32,225 nucleotides of DNA. It comes from an uncultured Mycoplasmatota bacterium (GTDB lineage: Bacteria > Bacillota_I > Bacilli_A > RF39 > UBA660). Shown one piece after another: positions 14,915 through 23,063 of the stretch (positions are counted from its first letter, which is position 1; every line of letters starts with the position of its first letter). The translations under genes were made by a program, and so were the position numbers. The stretch spans positions 1 through 32,225 of the forward strand of contig CANSDD010000002.1 in the NCBI GenBank assembly GCA_947645535.1, written 5' to 3'. The notes below the pieces were generated by a model that made no database searches, had not been told where the DNA came from, and saw only the letters and a list, made by a program, of their open reading frames with translations.

Positions 14915-16252
14915 ATGAAAAAATTTCTACTTATATTTTTTGGAAAATGCATGGTTATTGTAGGAAAACTATTTAAAAAAGGTAGCTCTCTTCCTGGTGA
15001 TATCATTTTAAAAATTGATTCTAAATTTATGAGAGAATTTGTGTTACCAAAGGTAGTGATTGCTGTTACAGGTAGTTCAGGTAAAGGTTCCGTTTCTAGT
15101 ATGTTAAGGGAAATTTATAAAAAGAATGGTTATAAAGTTGCGCATAATAGTAAAGGCTCTAATTTAAGTGCTGGAATAATGACACTTTTATTAGAAAATT
15201 CTACTTTATTTGGAAATATCAATAAAGAGATACTTATTTTTGAAATTGATGAACGTTATACCAAACATGTATTTCCATACTTAAAACCCAATTATGTAGT
15301 GATTACAAATTTAACAAGAGATCAGCCACCTAGACAAGGACATTTTGATTTAGTTTTTGAAGAAATAAAGAAATCTTTAACAGATGATATGCATCTTATT
15401 TTAAATGGAGATGATGCCTATTTAGAAAAATTTGTAGACGGTCATAATGGCCCTATTACCTATTATGGAATTTCTAAAAATAAATATTCTTATACAAAAA
15501 ATAAATTTCAAACATTAAATTTAAATTATTGTCCAAAATGCAACAAAAAGTTAGAATATAAATATTATCACTTCGAAAATTTAGGCAACTATGTCTGCTC
15601 AAAATGTGATTTTAAAAGACCTAAAATTGATTTTGAAGCAACAAAATTAGATTTTGACAAAGAAGAAATAACAATCAATAAGAAATATCAAGTTCATATG
15701 TCATTTGGAATTTTATATGCAGCATATAATTTACTAGCAGCTTTTACAGTTTCTGTAATAAATGGATTAGATGCAGATATTGTTTGTAAAAATATTGAAG
15801 AAATATCTCAAAATAAGAAATTATATGACGAATATCAATATAATGGAAGAATGGTTACTGTATTAAATAATAAAAATGAAAATAGTACAACGTTTAATCA
15901 ATCTTTACTATTTATTGAACGATTTTCACATAAAAAAACAATTGTTGTTGGTTGGAGAGAAATTAGTAGAAGATATAATTATGATGATTTGTCTTGGCTT
16001 TATGATATTGATTTTGAATTACTTAAAAAACAAGATATCGATAAAATTGTTTGTGTTGGAATACACCGTTACGATATTGCAACTAGAATGAAATATGCTG
16101 GAATTGAAGAAAAAAAGATTATGATTTTTGATGATTTAAAAGAAGCAACAAACGAAATAAAAGCACATACAAAAGGTAATATCTATGCAGTGCTTAATTT
16201 TGATTACGTAGAGCCTTTTAATCGCTATATGAAAGAAGGCGATATCTTATGA
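14915..16252 (+). CDS. murT: MurT-like Mur ligase family protein
   Basis: MurT with GatD amidates the D-glutamate of lipid II in Gram-positive bacteria; MurT supplies the ATP site. This 445-residue protein has the Mur ligase P-loop VTGSSGKGSVSS (about 50-61), where most MurT have GTNGKT, so the loop resembles folylpolyglutamate synthase. The MurT zinc ribbon is intact (CPKCNKK and CSKCDFK, about 206-235). The DUF1727 end keeps DDLSWLYDIDFE, whose Asp corresponds to the third member of the amidotransferase triad. The stop overlaps gatD by 4 bases. Together with the altered GatD this is a divergent pair whose chemistry may have changed. Confidence 0.85.
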   Translation: MKKFLLIFFGKCMVIVGKLFKKGSSLPGDIILKIDSKFMREFVLPKVVIAVTGSSGKGSVSSMLREIYKKNGYKVAHNSKGSNLSAGIMTLLLENSTLFGNINKEILIFEIDERYTKHVFPYLKPNYVVITNLTRDQPPRQGHFDLVFEEIKKSLTDDMHLILNGDDAYLEKFVDGHNGPITYYGISKNKYSYTKNKFQTLNLNYCPKCNKKLEYKYYHFENLGNYVCSKCDFKRPKIDFEATKLDFDKEEITINKKYQVHMSFGILYAAYNLLAAFTVSVINGLDADIVCKNIEEISQNKKLYDEYQYNGRMVTVLNNKNENSTTFNQSLLFIERFSHKKTIVVGWREISRRYNYDDLSWLYDIDFELLKKQDIDKIVCVGIHRYDIATRMKYAGIEEKKIMIFDDLKEATNEIKAHTKGNIYAVLNFDYVEPFNRYMKEGDIL

Positions 16253-16983
16253 ATATTACAATAGCCCATCTTTATTATGATTTGCTTAATTTATATGGAG
16301 AAAGTGGAAATGTAAAAGCATTAGAATATCAACTTGAAGGTCAAGGAATAACTGTAAAAATAAAGTTTCTAACAATTGGTGATACTCTAGATTTTAGTAA
16401 ATATGATTTTGTTTATATGGGAGCTGGTACAGAAGAAAACCAAAAATTAGCTTTAAAGCATCTTATCAAATATAAGGATAAAGTGAAAGAAGCGATGGAA
16501 AATGGTACTTTTTTCCTAATTACTGGTAATTCATTAGAATTATTTGGAAAATGTATTATTGATAGAAACGAAAAAAGAACAAAAACTCTTAATGTATTTG
16601 ATTTTTATACCAAACAAGAAAACTTTAGAATGGTTGATGAAGCACTTGTTAAATCGAAATTTATAAAACCTTATATTCTTGGTTTTCAAAATCAAGGTAG
16701 TGTTATAAAGAGTAATGATCAATTTATTTTATTTGATGTTGTGAAAGGAATTGGTAGTTTTCCAAATAGTAAAATTGAAGGTGTTCACAAAAATAATTTC
16801 TATGGTACTTACCTTATTGGTCCTATTTTGGTTAGAAATCCTGAATTATTAAAATATATGGTAAAAGAACTTATTACTAGTAAGAAAAAGGATTTTAAAT
16901 TTAAACGATTTAATTTAACTTTAGAAAATAAGGCTTATAATGAATTTATGAAAAATTACTATAGTGAATATATTGAAAATTAA
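16249..16983 (+). CDS. gatD: GatD-like glutamine amidotransferase homologue lacking catalytic Cys and His
   Basis: The 244 residues align with GatD: AHLYYDLLNLYGESGNVKAL at the start, DFVYMGAGTEENQ, a DFYT segment, and EGV-NNF-GTYL-GPIL near the end. In Staphylococcus aureus GatD the nucleophile Cys94 lies in TICGGYQ and His189 in GTYLHGPIL. Here the same places read LITGNSLELFG (Thr92) and GTYLIGPIL (Ile190). Both glutaminase residues are therefore replaced, while the fold is kept and the frame is intact. It cannot release ammonia from glutamine by the known mechanism; it may be structural, use free ammonia, or serve another reaction. The promoter of a downstream small RNA overlaps its last codons. 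Confidence 0.85.
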   Translation: MNITIAHLYYDLLNLYGESGNVKALEYQLEGQGITVKIKFLTIGDTLDFSKYDFVYMGAGTEENQKLALKHLIKYKDKVKEAMENGTFFLITGNSLELFGKCIIDRNEKRTKTLNVFDFYTKQENFRMVDEALVKSKFIKPYILGFQNQGSVIKSNDQFILFDVVKGIGSFPNSKIEGVHKNNFYGTYLIGPILVRNPELLKYMVKELITSKKKDFKFKRFNLTLENKAYNEFMKNYYSEYIEN

Positions 16984-17001
16984 ATTATTATCTGTTATAA
17001 T
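16973..17001 (+). promoter_or_regulatory. Promoter of the second antisense RNA
   Basis: TTGAAA (16973-16978), a 17-base spacer and a perfect TATAAT (16996-17001) with an extended TGT. The -35 box lies inside the last codons of gatD. Transcription should begin near 17008. Confidence 0.75.
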
Positions 17002-17007
17002 GTACTT

Positions 17008-17116
17008 ATGAGACAAATTCTCATAAAAAAATGGATGTACTTAATTTTGTTGGTTGAGTATTTGCCATCATTTGTTTGTGGTAAGCACACATTTACGATA
17101 AATGAGTGCTTTTTCT
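17008..17116 (+). ncRNA. Second small RNA, putative antisense antitoxin
   Basis: A strong promoter (16973-17001) and a strong intrinsic terminator (17083-17118) define an RNA of about 110 nt without a credible reading frame. Its start region has a perfect hairpin, TTATGAGA/TCTCATAA (17006-17013 and 17019-17026). It converges on the 30-residue membrane-peptide gene at 17166-17258 and would be complementary to that gene's 3' untranslated region if the mRNA runs past 17116. The arrangement copies the locus at 421-747, though the RNA sequences are unrelated by eye. Alternative: a free-standing trans-acting small RNA. Confidence 0.58.
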
Positions 17117-17118
17117 TT
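17083..17118 (+). terminator. Intrinsic terminator of the second small RNA
   Basis: AAGCAC-A-CATTTA pairs with TAAATG-A-GTGCTT around the loop CGA, 12 bp with one A-A mismatch, followed by TTTCTTT. Confidence 0.8.
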
Positions 17119-17165
17119 ACGGTTATGTAATTGAATACATTAACCAAAAACCCCTACTACTTCAT

Positions 17166-17258
17166 CTACTTTTTAAATTGCAGTAGAATCAGTAGAAAAA
17201 TTATGAGAATCAAAGCAGCAATTATATAAATTACCATTTCACTTGTAAAATCAATCAT
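17166..17258 (-). CDS. Second 30-residue single-span membrane peptide, putative type I toxin
   Basis: ATG 17258 to TAG 17166 encodes 30 residues: MIDFTSEMVIYIIAA, a leucine/isoleucine-rich span ending LLILL, then QFKK. The length, single span and lysine tail match the peptide at 561-653, although the N-terminus here is acidic. No Shine-Dalgarno precedes the first ATG. Either the mRNA begins at the start codon (promoter 17267-17295), or the Met8 codon is used, or the longer leader from the promoter at 17312-17341 acts in another way. Weak translation is usual for type I toxins. A convergent small RNA lies downstream. Toxicity is inferred. Confidence 0.55.
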   Translation of the reverse strand: MIDFTSEMVIYIIAALILIIFLLILLQFKK

Positions 17259-17266
17259 AAAACAGA

Positions 17267-17341
17267 TTTGTATCATATTTCGTACAGATTTTCAAAATTT
17301 TCTTAGCGAATATTATATAATCTGTTATTTTTTTATTACAA
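17267..17341 (-). promoter_or_regulatory. Two candidate promoters for the second small-peptide mRNA
   Basis: The near one is TTGAAA (17295-17290), 17 bases, TACAAA (17272-17267) with an extended TGA; it would start transcription at or next to the ATG. The far one is TTGTAA (17341-17336), 18 bases, TATAAT (17317-17312); it would give a leader of about 47 nt. The heptamer AATCTGT occurs twice between them. Confidence 0.5.
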
Positions 17342-17404
17342 ATTTTTAAATTTTATATGTTTCTAAAAAAATATTTTTTTGCTACCTACTACCTCAGAAC
17401 AACA

Positions 17405-17426
17405 CAAAAAAAGCCAAGAAGGCTTA
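17405..17426 (-). terminator. Intrinsic terminator of pheST
   Basis: On the minus strand AAGCC and GGCTT form a stem around TTCTT, followed by a run of T. It includes the pheT stop codon region. Confidence 0.75.
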
Positions 17427-19808
17427 TTTATTTCTAAGTACTGCATCTAATTTTTTCGTTACTTCTGCAATAATTTTATTAAAGATTACTGTTACTTCTT
17501 CATCATTAAGTGTCTTATTTGGATCACGAAATGTTAAAGCATAAGCAATAGATTTTTCATCTTTTCCTACATTTTCACCTACATATACATCAAATACATC
17601 AATATTGGTAAGTAATCTACTGCCTGCTTTTTTGATTACATCTTCTACTTCTTTAGACGTAACATCTTCTTTTACTATAAACGAAACATCTTTTTTCACA
17701 CTTGGATATTTTGGTATTTCTTTAAACTTAATTGCTTTTACTTTTAATTCTAATATTTTCTTTAAATCAAGTTCAAATACATATACTTCCTTCTTACAAA
17801 TACTTGGATGTACTCTACCAATAAATCCAATAATATTTCTATCAATTATGATACTAGCGCTCATTCCTGGATGTAATTCTTTTACTAAATTATCTAAACT
17901 AAATTGATAACGATTATGTAGTCCTAAATAGTCTAATAAATTTTCTACAATTCCTTTTACTAAATAAAAATCTACCTTTAATTCTTTTCCTTGCCAAGTA
18001 TTTTCTTCATATACTCCACTTAAAAGTCCTGATAACATCATATTCTCTTTATACTCATCATTTTCTTTATAATAAATTGCACTTGTTTCAAAAATATGAA
18101 TGTCTTTTCTATTTCTAGCGCTATTATAATCATATACATGAAGTAATGATGGAATTAAAGATGTTCTCATTACTTTTCTATCTTCACTCATTGGCGATTC
18201 TAATATAACTGGTTCATATTTTTCATTATGAAATATATTTATTTCATTTTCACTTACTAATGAATAAGTTATCACTTGATTCAATCCAAGCGCACGTAAG
18301 TGTCTTCTAACGTTCTTTTCTAATTGTTCTTTTTTGGAATAAGTTCCTTTTTTCATTATATTCGTAGGTAGACTTCCAACTACTTTATCATATCCATATA
18401 TCTTTCCTATTTCAGCTATTACATCTTCTTTAATATTTACATCTATTCTTCTAGTAGGAACATAAACTTCAAATATATTATATTTGATTTTATATGTAAA
18501 TCCTAAACGAGTTAATATTTCTTCTACATCTTCTTTCGTAATATTCATACCAAGTACAGATACAATTTTTTCAAGTGATACTTCTATTTTTTTATCTTCC
18601 TTACTCGCTATATCATGCATCAAAATACCTGAATAAATTTCTGCATTTGCATATTGTTCTAATAATTCACAAGCTCTATTCATAGCTAGTATCGTACGAC
18701 TTGGATCTACACCTTTTTCATAACGAATACTGGCTTCACTTCTAATGATTGCTTTTGATGTATAACGAATACGCAAAGGATTAAAAATAGCTGCTTCAAT
18801 AAAAATATTTTTTGTATCATTTTCAATCTCTGTTTCTAATCCACCCATGACACCAGCAAGCGCTACTGGTTCTTTTTCATTTGCAATAACGATATCACTT
18901 GTTTTTAATACCCTAGCTTTTCCATCTAATGTATTTAACATTTCTCCTTCGTTTGCCATTCTAACAACAACAGTATTTCCGAGTTTATCTTTATCAAAGA
19001 AATGAAGTGGTTGTCCATATTCAAGCATAACATAGTTACTAATATCAACAACATTGTTAATTGGTCTAATTCCACTTGCCATCAGTCTGTTTTTAATGAA
19101 TTTAGGACTTTCTTTAATTTCTACATTTTTTACCATTTTTCCTAAATAAATAGGACAATTATCTGTTCTTACATCTAACTTCATGATATCACAAATATTT
19201 TCTTTTGTTTCATGTAGTTTTATATCTGGTAATGTTACTTTTTGATTATAAATAGCGCCTATTTCATAAGCCATTCCAATAATATTTAATAAGTCTGCTC
19301 TATCAGCAGTAAGTTCAAAATCAATAATTTCATCATCAAAACCTAAGTAATGTAGAGCATCTTCACCAACTTTAGCATCAGCATCTAATACATGAATCCC
19401 TGCATGATCTTCTTCTTTTAAATATTTTGATTCAAGACCAAGTTCTGCCATAGAACAAATCATTCCATGAGATTCCATTCCAGCTAATTTGGCTTTTTTA
19501 ATAACACCTCCAGGAAGTTCTGCACCAATAGTTGCAACAATAACTTTTTGCCCCTTAGCTACATTAGGAGCACCACATAATATTTGAACAGTCTCACTAC
19601 CAATATTTACTTTACAAATATGTAAATGATCTGATTCTGGATGATTAACGCAATCTTCTATATATCCAACAACTAATCCTTTTGCATTACAAAGTTTTTC
19701 GATACTTTCATATTCATTTCCAGCAAATACCATTTTCTCTGCTACTTCACTATAAGGAATATTAGATAAATCAATATAATCACTTAAAAAATCTTTACTT
19801 AAACGCAT
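17424..19808 (-). CDS. pheT: Phenylalanyl-tRNA synthetase beta subunit
   Basis: PheT forms the alpha2-beta2 enzyme with PheS and contributes tRNA binding and editing. The 794 residues are full length. In order: a tRNA-binding OB domain (about 45-150, with GYIEDCVNHPESDHLHICKV), the B3/4 editing domain (about 215-385, IRPINNVVDISNYVMLEYGQ), the B5 domain (about 405-475, ending VPTRRIDVNIKEDVIAEIG), a catalytic-like core, and the C-terminal FDX-ACB domain (from KYPSVKKDVSFIV to the end). The ATG shares one base with the pheS stop (TAATG), so translation is coupled. A terminator follows directly. Confidence 0.97.
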   Translation of the reverse strand: MRLSKDFLSDYIDLSNIPYSEVAEKMVFAGNEYESIEKLCNAKGLVVGYIEDCVNHPESDHLHICKVNIGSETVQILCGAPNVAKGQKVIVATIGAELPGGVIKKAKLAGMESHGMICSMAELGLESKYLKEEDHAGIHVLDADAKVGEDALHYLGFDDEIIDFELTADRADLLNIIGMAYEIGAIYNQKVTLPDIKLHETKENICDIMKLDVRTDNCPIYLGKMVKNVEIKESPKFIKNRLMASGIRPINNVVDISNYVMLEYGQPLHFFDKDKLGNTVVVRMANEGEMLNTLDGKARVLKTSDIVIANEKEPVALAGVMGGLETEIENDTKNIFIEAAIFNPLRIRYTSKAIIRSEASIRYEKGVDPSRTILAMNRACELLEQYANAEIYSGILMHDIASKEDKKIEVSLEKIVSVLGMNITKEDVEEILTRLGFTYKIKYNIFEVYVPTRRIDVNIKEDVIAEIGKIYGYDKVVGSLPTNIMKKGTYSKKEQLEKNVRRHLRALGLNQVITYSLVSENEINIFHNEKYEPVILESPMSEDRKVMRTSLIPSLLHVYDYNSARNRKDIHIFETSAIYYKENDEYKENMMLSGLLSGVYEENTWQGKELKVDFYLVKGIVENLLDYLGLHNRYQFSLDNLVKELHPGMSASIIIDRNIIGFIGRVHPSICKKEVYVFELDLKKILELKVKAIKFKEIPKYPSVKKDVSFIVKEDVTSKEVEDVIKKAGSRLLTNIDVFDVYVGENVGKDEKSIAYALTFRDPNKTLNDEEVTVIFNKIIAEVTKKLDAVLRNK

Positions 19809-20857
19809 TATTGTTCACTCCCTTCGGTGCGATTGAAATCCTCTAAAAATCTTAAATCATCTGTATAAAAATTACGAATATCATTAATTCCATATTTAAG
19901 CATAGCTACTCTCTCTGGCCCTATTCCAAAAGCAAATCCTGTATATTTTTCAGGGTCATAGCCACAACCTCTTAATACATTTGGATGAACCATTCCAGAA
20001 CCTAATATTTCTATCCAACCTGTTCCTTTACAAATAGAGCAACCACTTCCACCACATTTAAAACAGCTTACATCTACTTCTAAACTTGGTTCTGTAAATG
20101 GGAAGAAGCTTGGGCGAAAACGTATTTCTCTATCCATTCCAAATAATTTTTTAGCTAGTTCTTCTAATGTTCCTTTTAAATGAGATAAACTAATATTTTC
20201 TCCTACTACTAATCCTTCTATTTGTGTAAATTGATGAGAGTGTGTTGCATCATCATCATCTCTACGATATACTTTTCCTGGACATATAACACGAACTTCC
20301 GTTTTTTCTTTATTTGCATCCATTACTCTTGCTTGTACTGGAGAAGTTTGTGTACGAAGTAACATTTCTTCTGTAATATAAAAACTATCTTGTGCATCTC
20401 TTGCTGGATGTCCTTTTGGTAAGTTTAATTTTTCAAAGTTATATAAATCTTCTTCTATTTCAGGCCCTTCTACCACATCATATCCCATTGATACAAATAA
20501 TTCTTCTATTTCTTCAATTACTTTTGTTAATGGATGAATTGCTCCAACATGAAGTTTGGCACTTGGAAGTGTAATATCTATTTTTTCTTTTTGTAGTTTT
20601 TCATTTAATTCTTTTTCTTCTAATGCTTTTTTAGTATTTTCAAATAAAGTATTTGCTTCATTTTTTACTTCATTTAATACTTTTCCAAATTCTTTTTTTT
20701 CTTCTACTGGTAAATCTCTCATCATAGTAGTAAGTTCATTAATTGGCCCTTTTTTCCCTAAATATTCTACTTTTAAATCATTTAATTCTTTTAATGTAGT
20801 AATACTTTTTATTTTTTCTTTCATTTCTTTTTTCAAAGTTTCTACTTTTTCTTTCAT
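19808..20857 (-). CDS. pheS: Phenylalanyl-tRNA synthetase alpha subunit
   Basis: PheS is the catalytic class II subunit. The 349 residues begin with a coiled-coil tRNA-binding arm (1-90). Motif 1 lies around VVEGPEIEEDLYNFEKLNLP with GHPARD; TQTSPVQARVM and VYRRDDDDATHSHQFTQIEG form motif 2; motif 3 is GFAFGIGPERVAMLKYGI. The cysteine knuckle CFKCGGSGCSICKGTGW is as in Bacillus PheS. AAAGGAATGAG precedes the ATG. A Phe T-box controls the operon. Confidence 0.97.
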   Translation of the reverse strand: MKEKVETLKKEMKEKIKSITTLKELNDLKVEYLGKKGPINELTTMMRDLPVEEKKEFGKVLNEVKNEANTLFENTKKALEEKELNEKLQKEKIDITLPSAKLHVGAIHPLTKVIEEIEELFVSMGYDVVEGPEIEEDLYNFEKLNLPKGHPARDAQDSFYITEEMLLRTQTSPVQARVMDANKEKTEVRVICPGKVYRRDDDDATHSHQFTQIEGLVVGENISLSHLKGTLEELAKKLFGMDREIRFRPSFFPFTEPSLEVDVSCFKCGGSGCSICKGTGWIEILGSGMVHPNVLRGCGYDPEKYTGFAFGIGPERVAMLKYGINDIRNFYTDDLRFLEDFNRTEGSEQ

Positions 20858-20873
20858 AATCTCATTCCTTTCT

Positions 20874-21100
20874 TAATAAAAAAAATCACAAATCCATATA
20901 AGGACGTGATTTATGCGTGGTACCACCTTAATTTGTAGAATAATCTACCTTGAAACTGTAACGCGTTACCGTTATATGTTTTGCATATAAAACTCCAAGA
21001 TGAATTCATAAAGTGATATTATCTATTTCCACCAACCATAGACTCTCTTTTAATATCTTCCATTTATTACTACTTCTCTTCTTCGCTTTTTTTTATAAAC
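20874..21100 (-). promoter_or_regulatory. Phenylalanine T-box leader of pheST
   Basis: The T-box AAGGTGGTACCACGCA lies at 20928-20913; its bulge UGGU fits the A discriminator of tRNA-Phe. AAATCAC (20911-20905) pairs with GTGATTT (20888-20882) as the terminator, followed by eight T. In stem I, GAATTCATC holds a TTC specifier codon. At about 220 nt the leader has normal size, in contrast to the glyS one. Confidence 0.9.
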
Positions 21101-21106
21101 AAGTTT

Positions 21107-21135
21107 ATTTTAGCATATTTTCATCTTTCCAGCAA
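21107..21135 (-). promoter_or_regulatory. Promoter of the pheST transcript
   Basis: TTGCTG (21135-21130), a 17-base spacer and TAAAAT (21112-21107) with an extended TGC, on the minus strand. Confidence 0.7.
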
Positions 21136-21157
21136 GAATTAATTTTCGCTTTTGTTT

Positions 21158-21718
21158 TTAAATTTCATTTTTCTTCACATATTGTGAATGGGAAAAAGAA
21201 TTATTGATTTCCTGTAAATCTGAAAACTCAATATTACATTTATGATAAATATCTTTTACTTCATCAAAAGTTACATTTTCTACATACCATTCAAAATATT
21301 TTGAATAATGTTTACTTCTTTTAAATAGTTCTACTCTTCCTGCTACTGTAAATAAATCAATAACTTCATTATCATCTAATGTTTCATTTATTCTTTTAAA
21401 TCCTAATCTTTCTAAATTTAATACATCATCTAAAAGTGCAACACTTTTATAAGAACAAGGTTCTAAATCTAATCTTCTTTCTATAAAATCTGTCAAATAG
21501 GATAAAGCTTTAAATGCATCTTCTCTATTCATTCCTTCAGGTAACATAAAAGGTATAAATGGCCAGTCAATTGCTCCAACAGCACTATCCTGCTTTCTAT
21601 AATATTTCATATAATATAGTCTATATTTTGTTTGATTTCCAAGTGGATGATCTTCTAATTCTGCATCAAATTCATAATCTCTATTAACGAATAATTCTAA
21701 CGTTTCCCTTAAACTCAT
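21158..21718 (-). CDS. Hypothetical protein
   Basis: I do not recognise this 186-residue protein. It has no signal peptide or membrane span, and is acidic and mixed in predicted structure, with a mid-segment AIDWPFIPFMLPEGMNREDA, a helical part (FKALSYLTDFIERRLDLE) and an aromatic-rich end (HYSKYFEWYVENVTF). GGAG precedes the ATG with an A-rich spacer. It ends just before the pheST promoter and follows a stretch of decayed genes, so it may be an accessory gene. Codon use looks like its neighbours. Confidence 0.7.
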   Translation of the reverse strand: MSLRETLELFVNRDYEFDAELEDHPLGNQTKYRLYYMKYYRKQDSAVGAIDWPFIPFMLPEGMNREDAFKALSYLTDFIERRLDLEPCSYKSVALLDDVLNLERLGFKRINETLDDNEVIDLFTVAGRVELFKRSKHYSKYFEWYVENVTFDEVKDIYHKCNIEFSDLQEINNSFSHSQYVKKNEI

Positions 21719-21759
21719 ATTTTTTTACTCCTTCATATAAATAAACAATTTTTGGCTAT

Positions 21760-21974
21760 TTATTTTAAAACTTTAGATTTTCCTTTTTCTTCTATTTCTT
21801 TTGTTAAAAGCTTTCTTATATCACCATTAAACAATTCTATAAATGTCTGACAAAGAAATAACCATATTTCAGGTTGTTTTTGCTTAGGATTAAATACAAA
21901 TCTAGTTTGCTCATCATTATAATTTTTTAATGCATTTTTCCAAAGAGTATATGAAACTCTTTGATAATTTAGAT
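21760..21974 (-). pseudogene. C-terminal fragment of an unrecognised gene
   Basis: An open frame gives LNYQRVSYTLWKNALKNYND, then FVFNPKQKQPEIWLFLCQTF and KLLTKEIEEKGKSKVLK before a TAA at 21762-21760. It has no start codon with a ribosome site. It meets the AAA_14 fragment in a different frame, so this looks like a junction between the remains of two genes. I do not recognise the parent family. Confidence 0.45.
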
Positions 21975-22170
21975 TCTATACATTTATATAATTTTTTATG
22001 ATTTTCTATATCTACAAACTCAAATTCTTCTAGATTAATGCGGATAATTTGCTTTTCCTCTATCCCACTATTTAATAAATATTCTGTATATAAATCAAAT
22101 AGCATTGATTTTCTGCACCTTCTTATTCCAGTTATTATTTTTATTAAGTTTTTATCCTTAAAATGAGTTA
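21917..22170 (-). pseudogene. N-terminal fragment of an AAA_14-type ATPase
   Basis: The frame reads KNLIKIITGIRRCRKSMLF, then DLYTEYLLNSGIEEKQIIRI, NLEEFEFVDIENHKKLYKCI and a short unrelated tail. This is the start of the AAA_14/DUF4143 ATPases, whose P-loop is GIRRCGKS; here the glycine before KS is arginine, which should abolish nucleotide binding. Only about 70 of the usual 400 or so residues remain. The protein usually occurs as an accessory gene of unclear role. The rest of 22171-22262 shows nothing I can name. Confidence 0.7.
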
Positions 22171-22262
22171 ATTGTTTTTAATATTCTGATCTTGGTATTA
22201 TATCAATCCATCCTAGAAAAAGGATAACACTATTTTTTATTATTGCCAATTTTATAAATTGC

Positions 22263-22300
22263 AATTTACAAATTTTTGCTTTTTATTGTTTTTGTAAATT
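22263..22300 (-). terminator. Possible terminator after the CPBP gene
   Basis: AATTTACAAA (22263-22272) is the exact reverse complement of TTTGTAAATT (22291-22300). The 10-bp stem overlaps the CPBP stop codon, but the loop is long (18 bases) and the following T-tract is weak. Confidence 0.4.
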
Positions 22301-23063
22301 ATATTTTATTTTTTAGTGTACTATACGATTCAACTAATAAAATAGATGCAATTACTAGCGATAATTCCATTAAAAATAAATTTGAATAAATATAAATTGT
22401 AAATAAAAGACTTGCTAGATTCGCACTTATATGAACAATTATAGAGGCTTTTAAATTAAAACGTTCATATGTAAAAATAAGCATAAAGTTAAATATAAAA
22501 GCATAAATAATTTGAAATATATTTGTATGACAAAGTGAAAATATAAGTCCTGTTAAAAGTAATGATTTCATAACTGGATAATATTTTTGTAATCTGTGAT
22601 AAACAATTCCTCTAAATAAATATTCTTCTAAAATAGGTCCAACTAATACTGTCGTAATTATCGATATCATAATATTACTACTTCCATTAAATAAGTTAGT
22701 TATAGAAAAAATAGAATTGATATTTCCTAAAATACAATTATAAAGTAAGCTAAATGAAACTCCAAAGATTATTAGCAATAAAATATCTAAAAGATCTATT
22801 TTTTCTTTTTTTACGGTATTTTCTTTATGATATATTTTATAAAATATAGGGAAGAATATCAAAAATGATAAGATAACTAAAACAATATTATATTTTGATA
22901 GAAAACTTCCTAATTCAGTAATAAAACTTTCTGTTCCTATCCATTCATTTACATCGAAAACATTTTTTGAAACAATAAAAATAATAGTTGCTATAACGAT
23001 CATAAAAAATTGGCTTACAACAAACAATAGTGGCAAGCCAATGATATTTAATAATCTTTTCAT
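22299..23063 (-). CDS. CPBP-family intramembrane metalloprotease homologue
   Basis: The 254 residues have seven or eight membrane spans and the CPBP (Abi/CAAX) signatures: ILEEYLFRGIVYHRLQKYYP (EExxxR, about 143-148), a CHTN segment with the second-motif histidine (about 177), and HISAN near the C-terminus. In bacteria these proteins often process peptides or give bacteriocin self-immunity; the substrate here is unknown. It overlaps the end of the SPFH gene by one base (TAATG) and should be in the same operon (nfeD-SPFH-CPBP). Confidence 0.92.
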   Translation of the reverse strand: MKRLLNIIGLPLLFVVSQFFMIVIATIIFIVSKNVFDVNEWIGTESFITELGSFLSKYNIVLVILSFLIFFPIFYKIYHKENTVKKEKIDLLDILLLIIFGVSFSLLYNCILGNINSIFSITNLFNGSSNIMISIITTVLVGPILEEYLFRGIVYHRLQKYYPVMKSLLLTGLIFSLCHTNIFQIIYAFIFNFMLIFTYERFNLKASIIVHISANLASLLFTIYIYSNLFLMELSLVIASILLVESYSTLKNKI

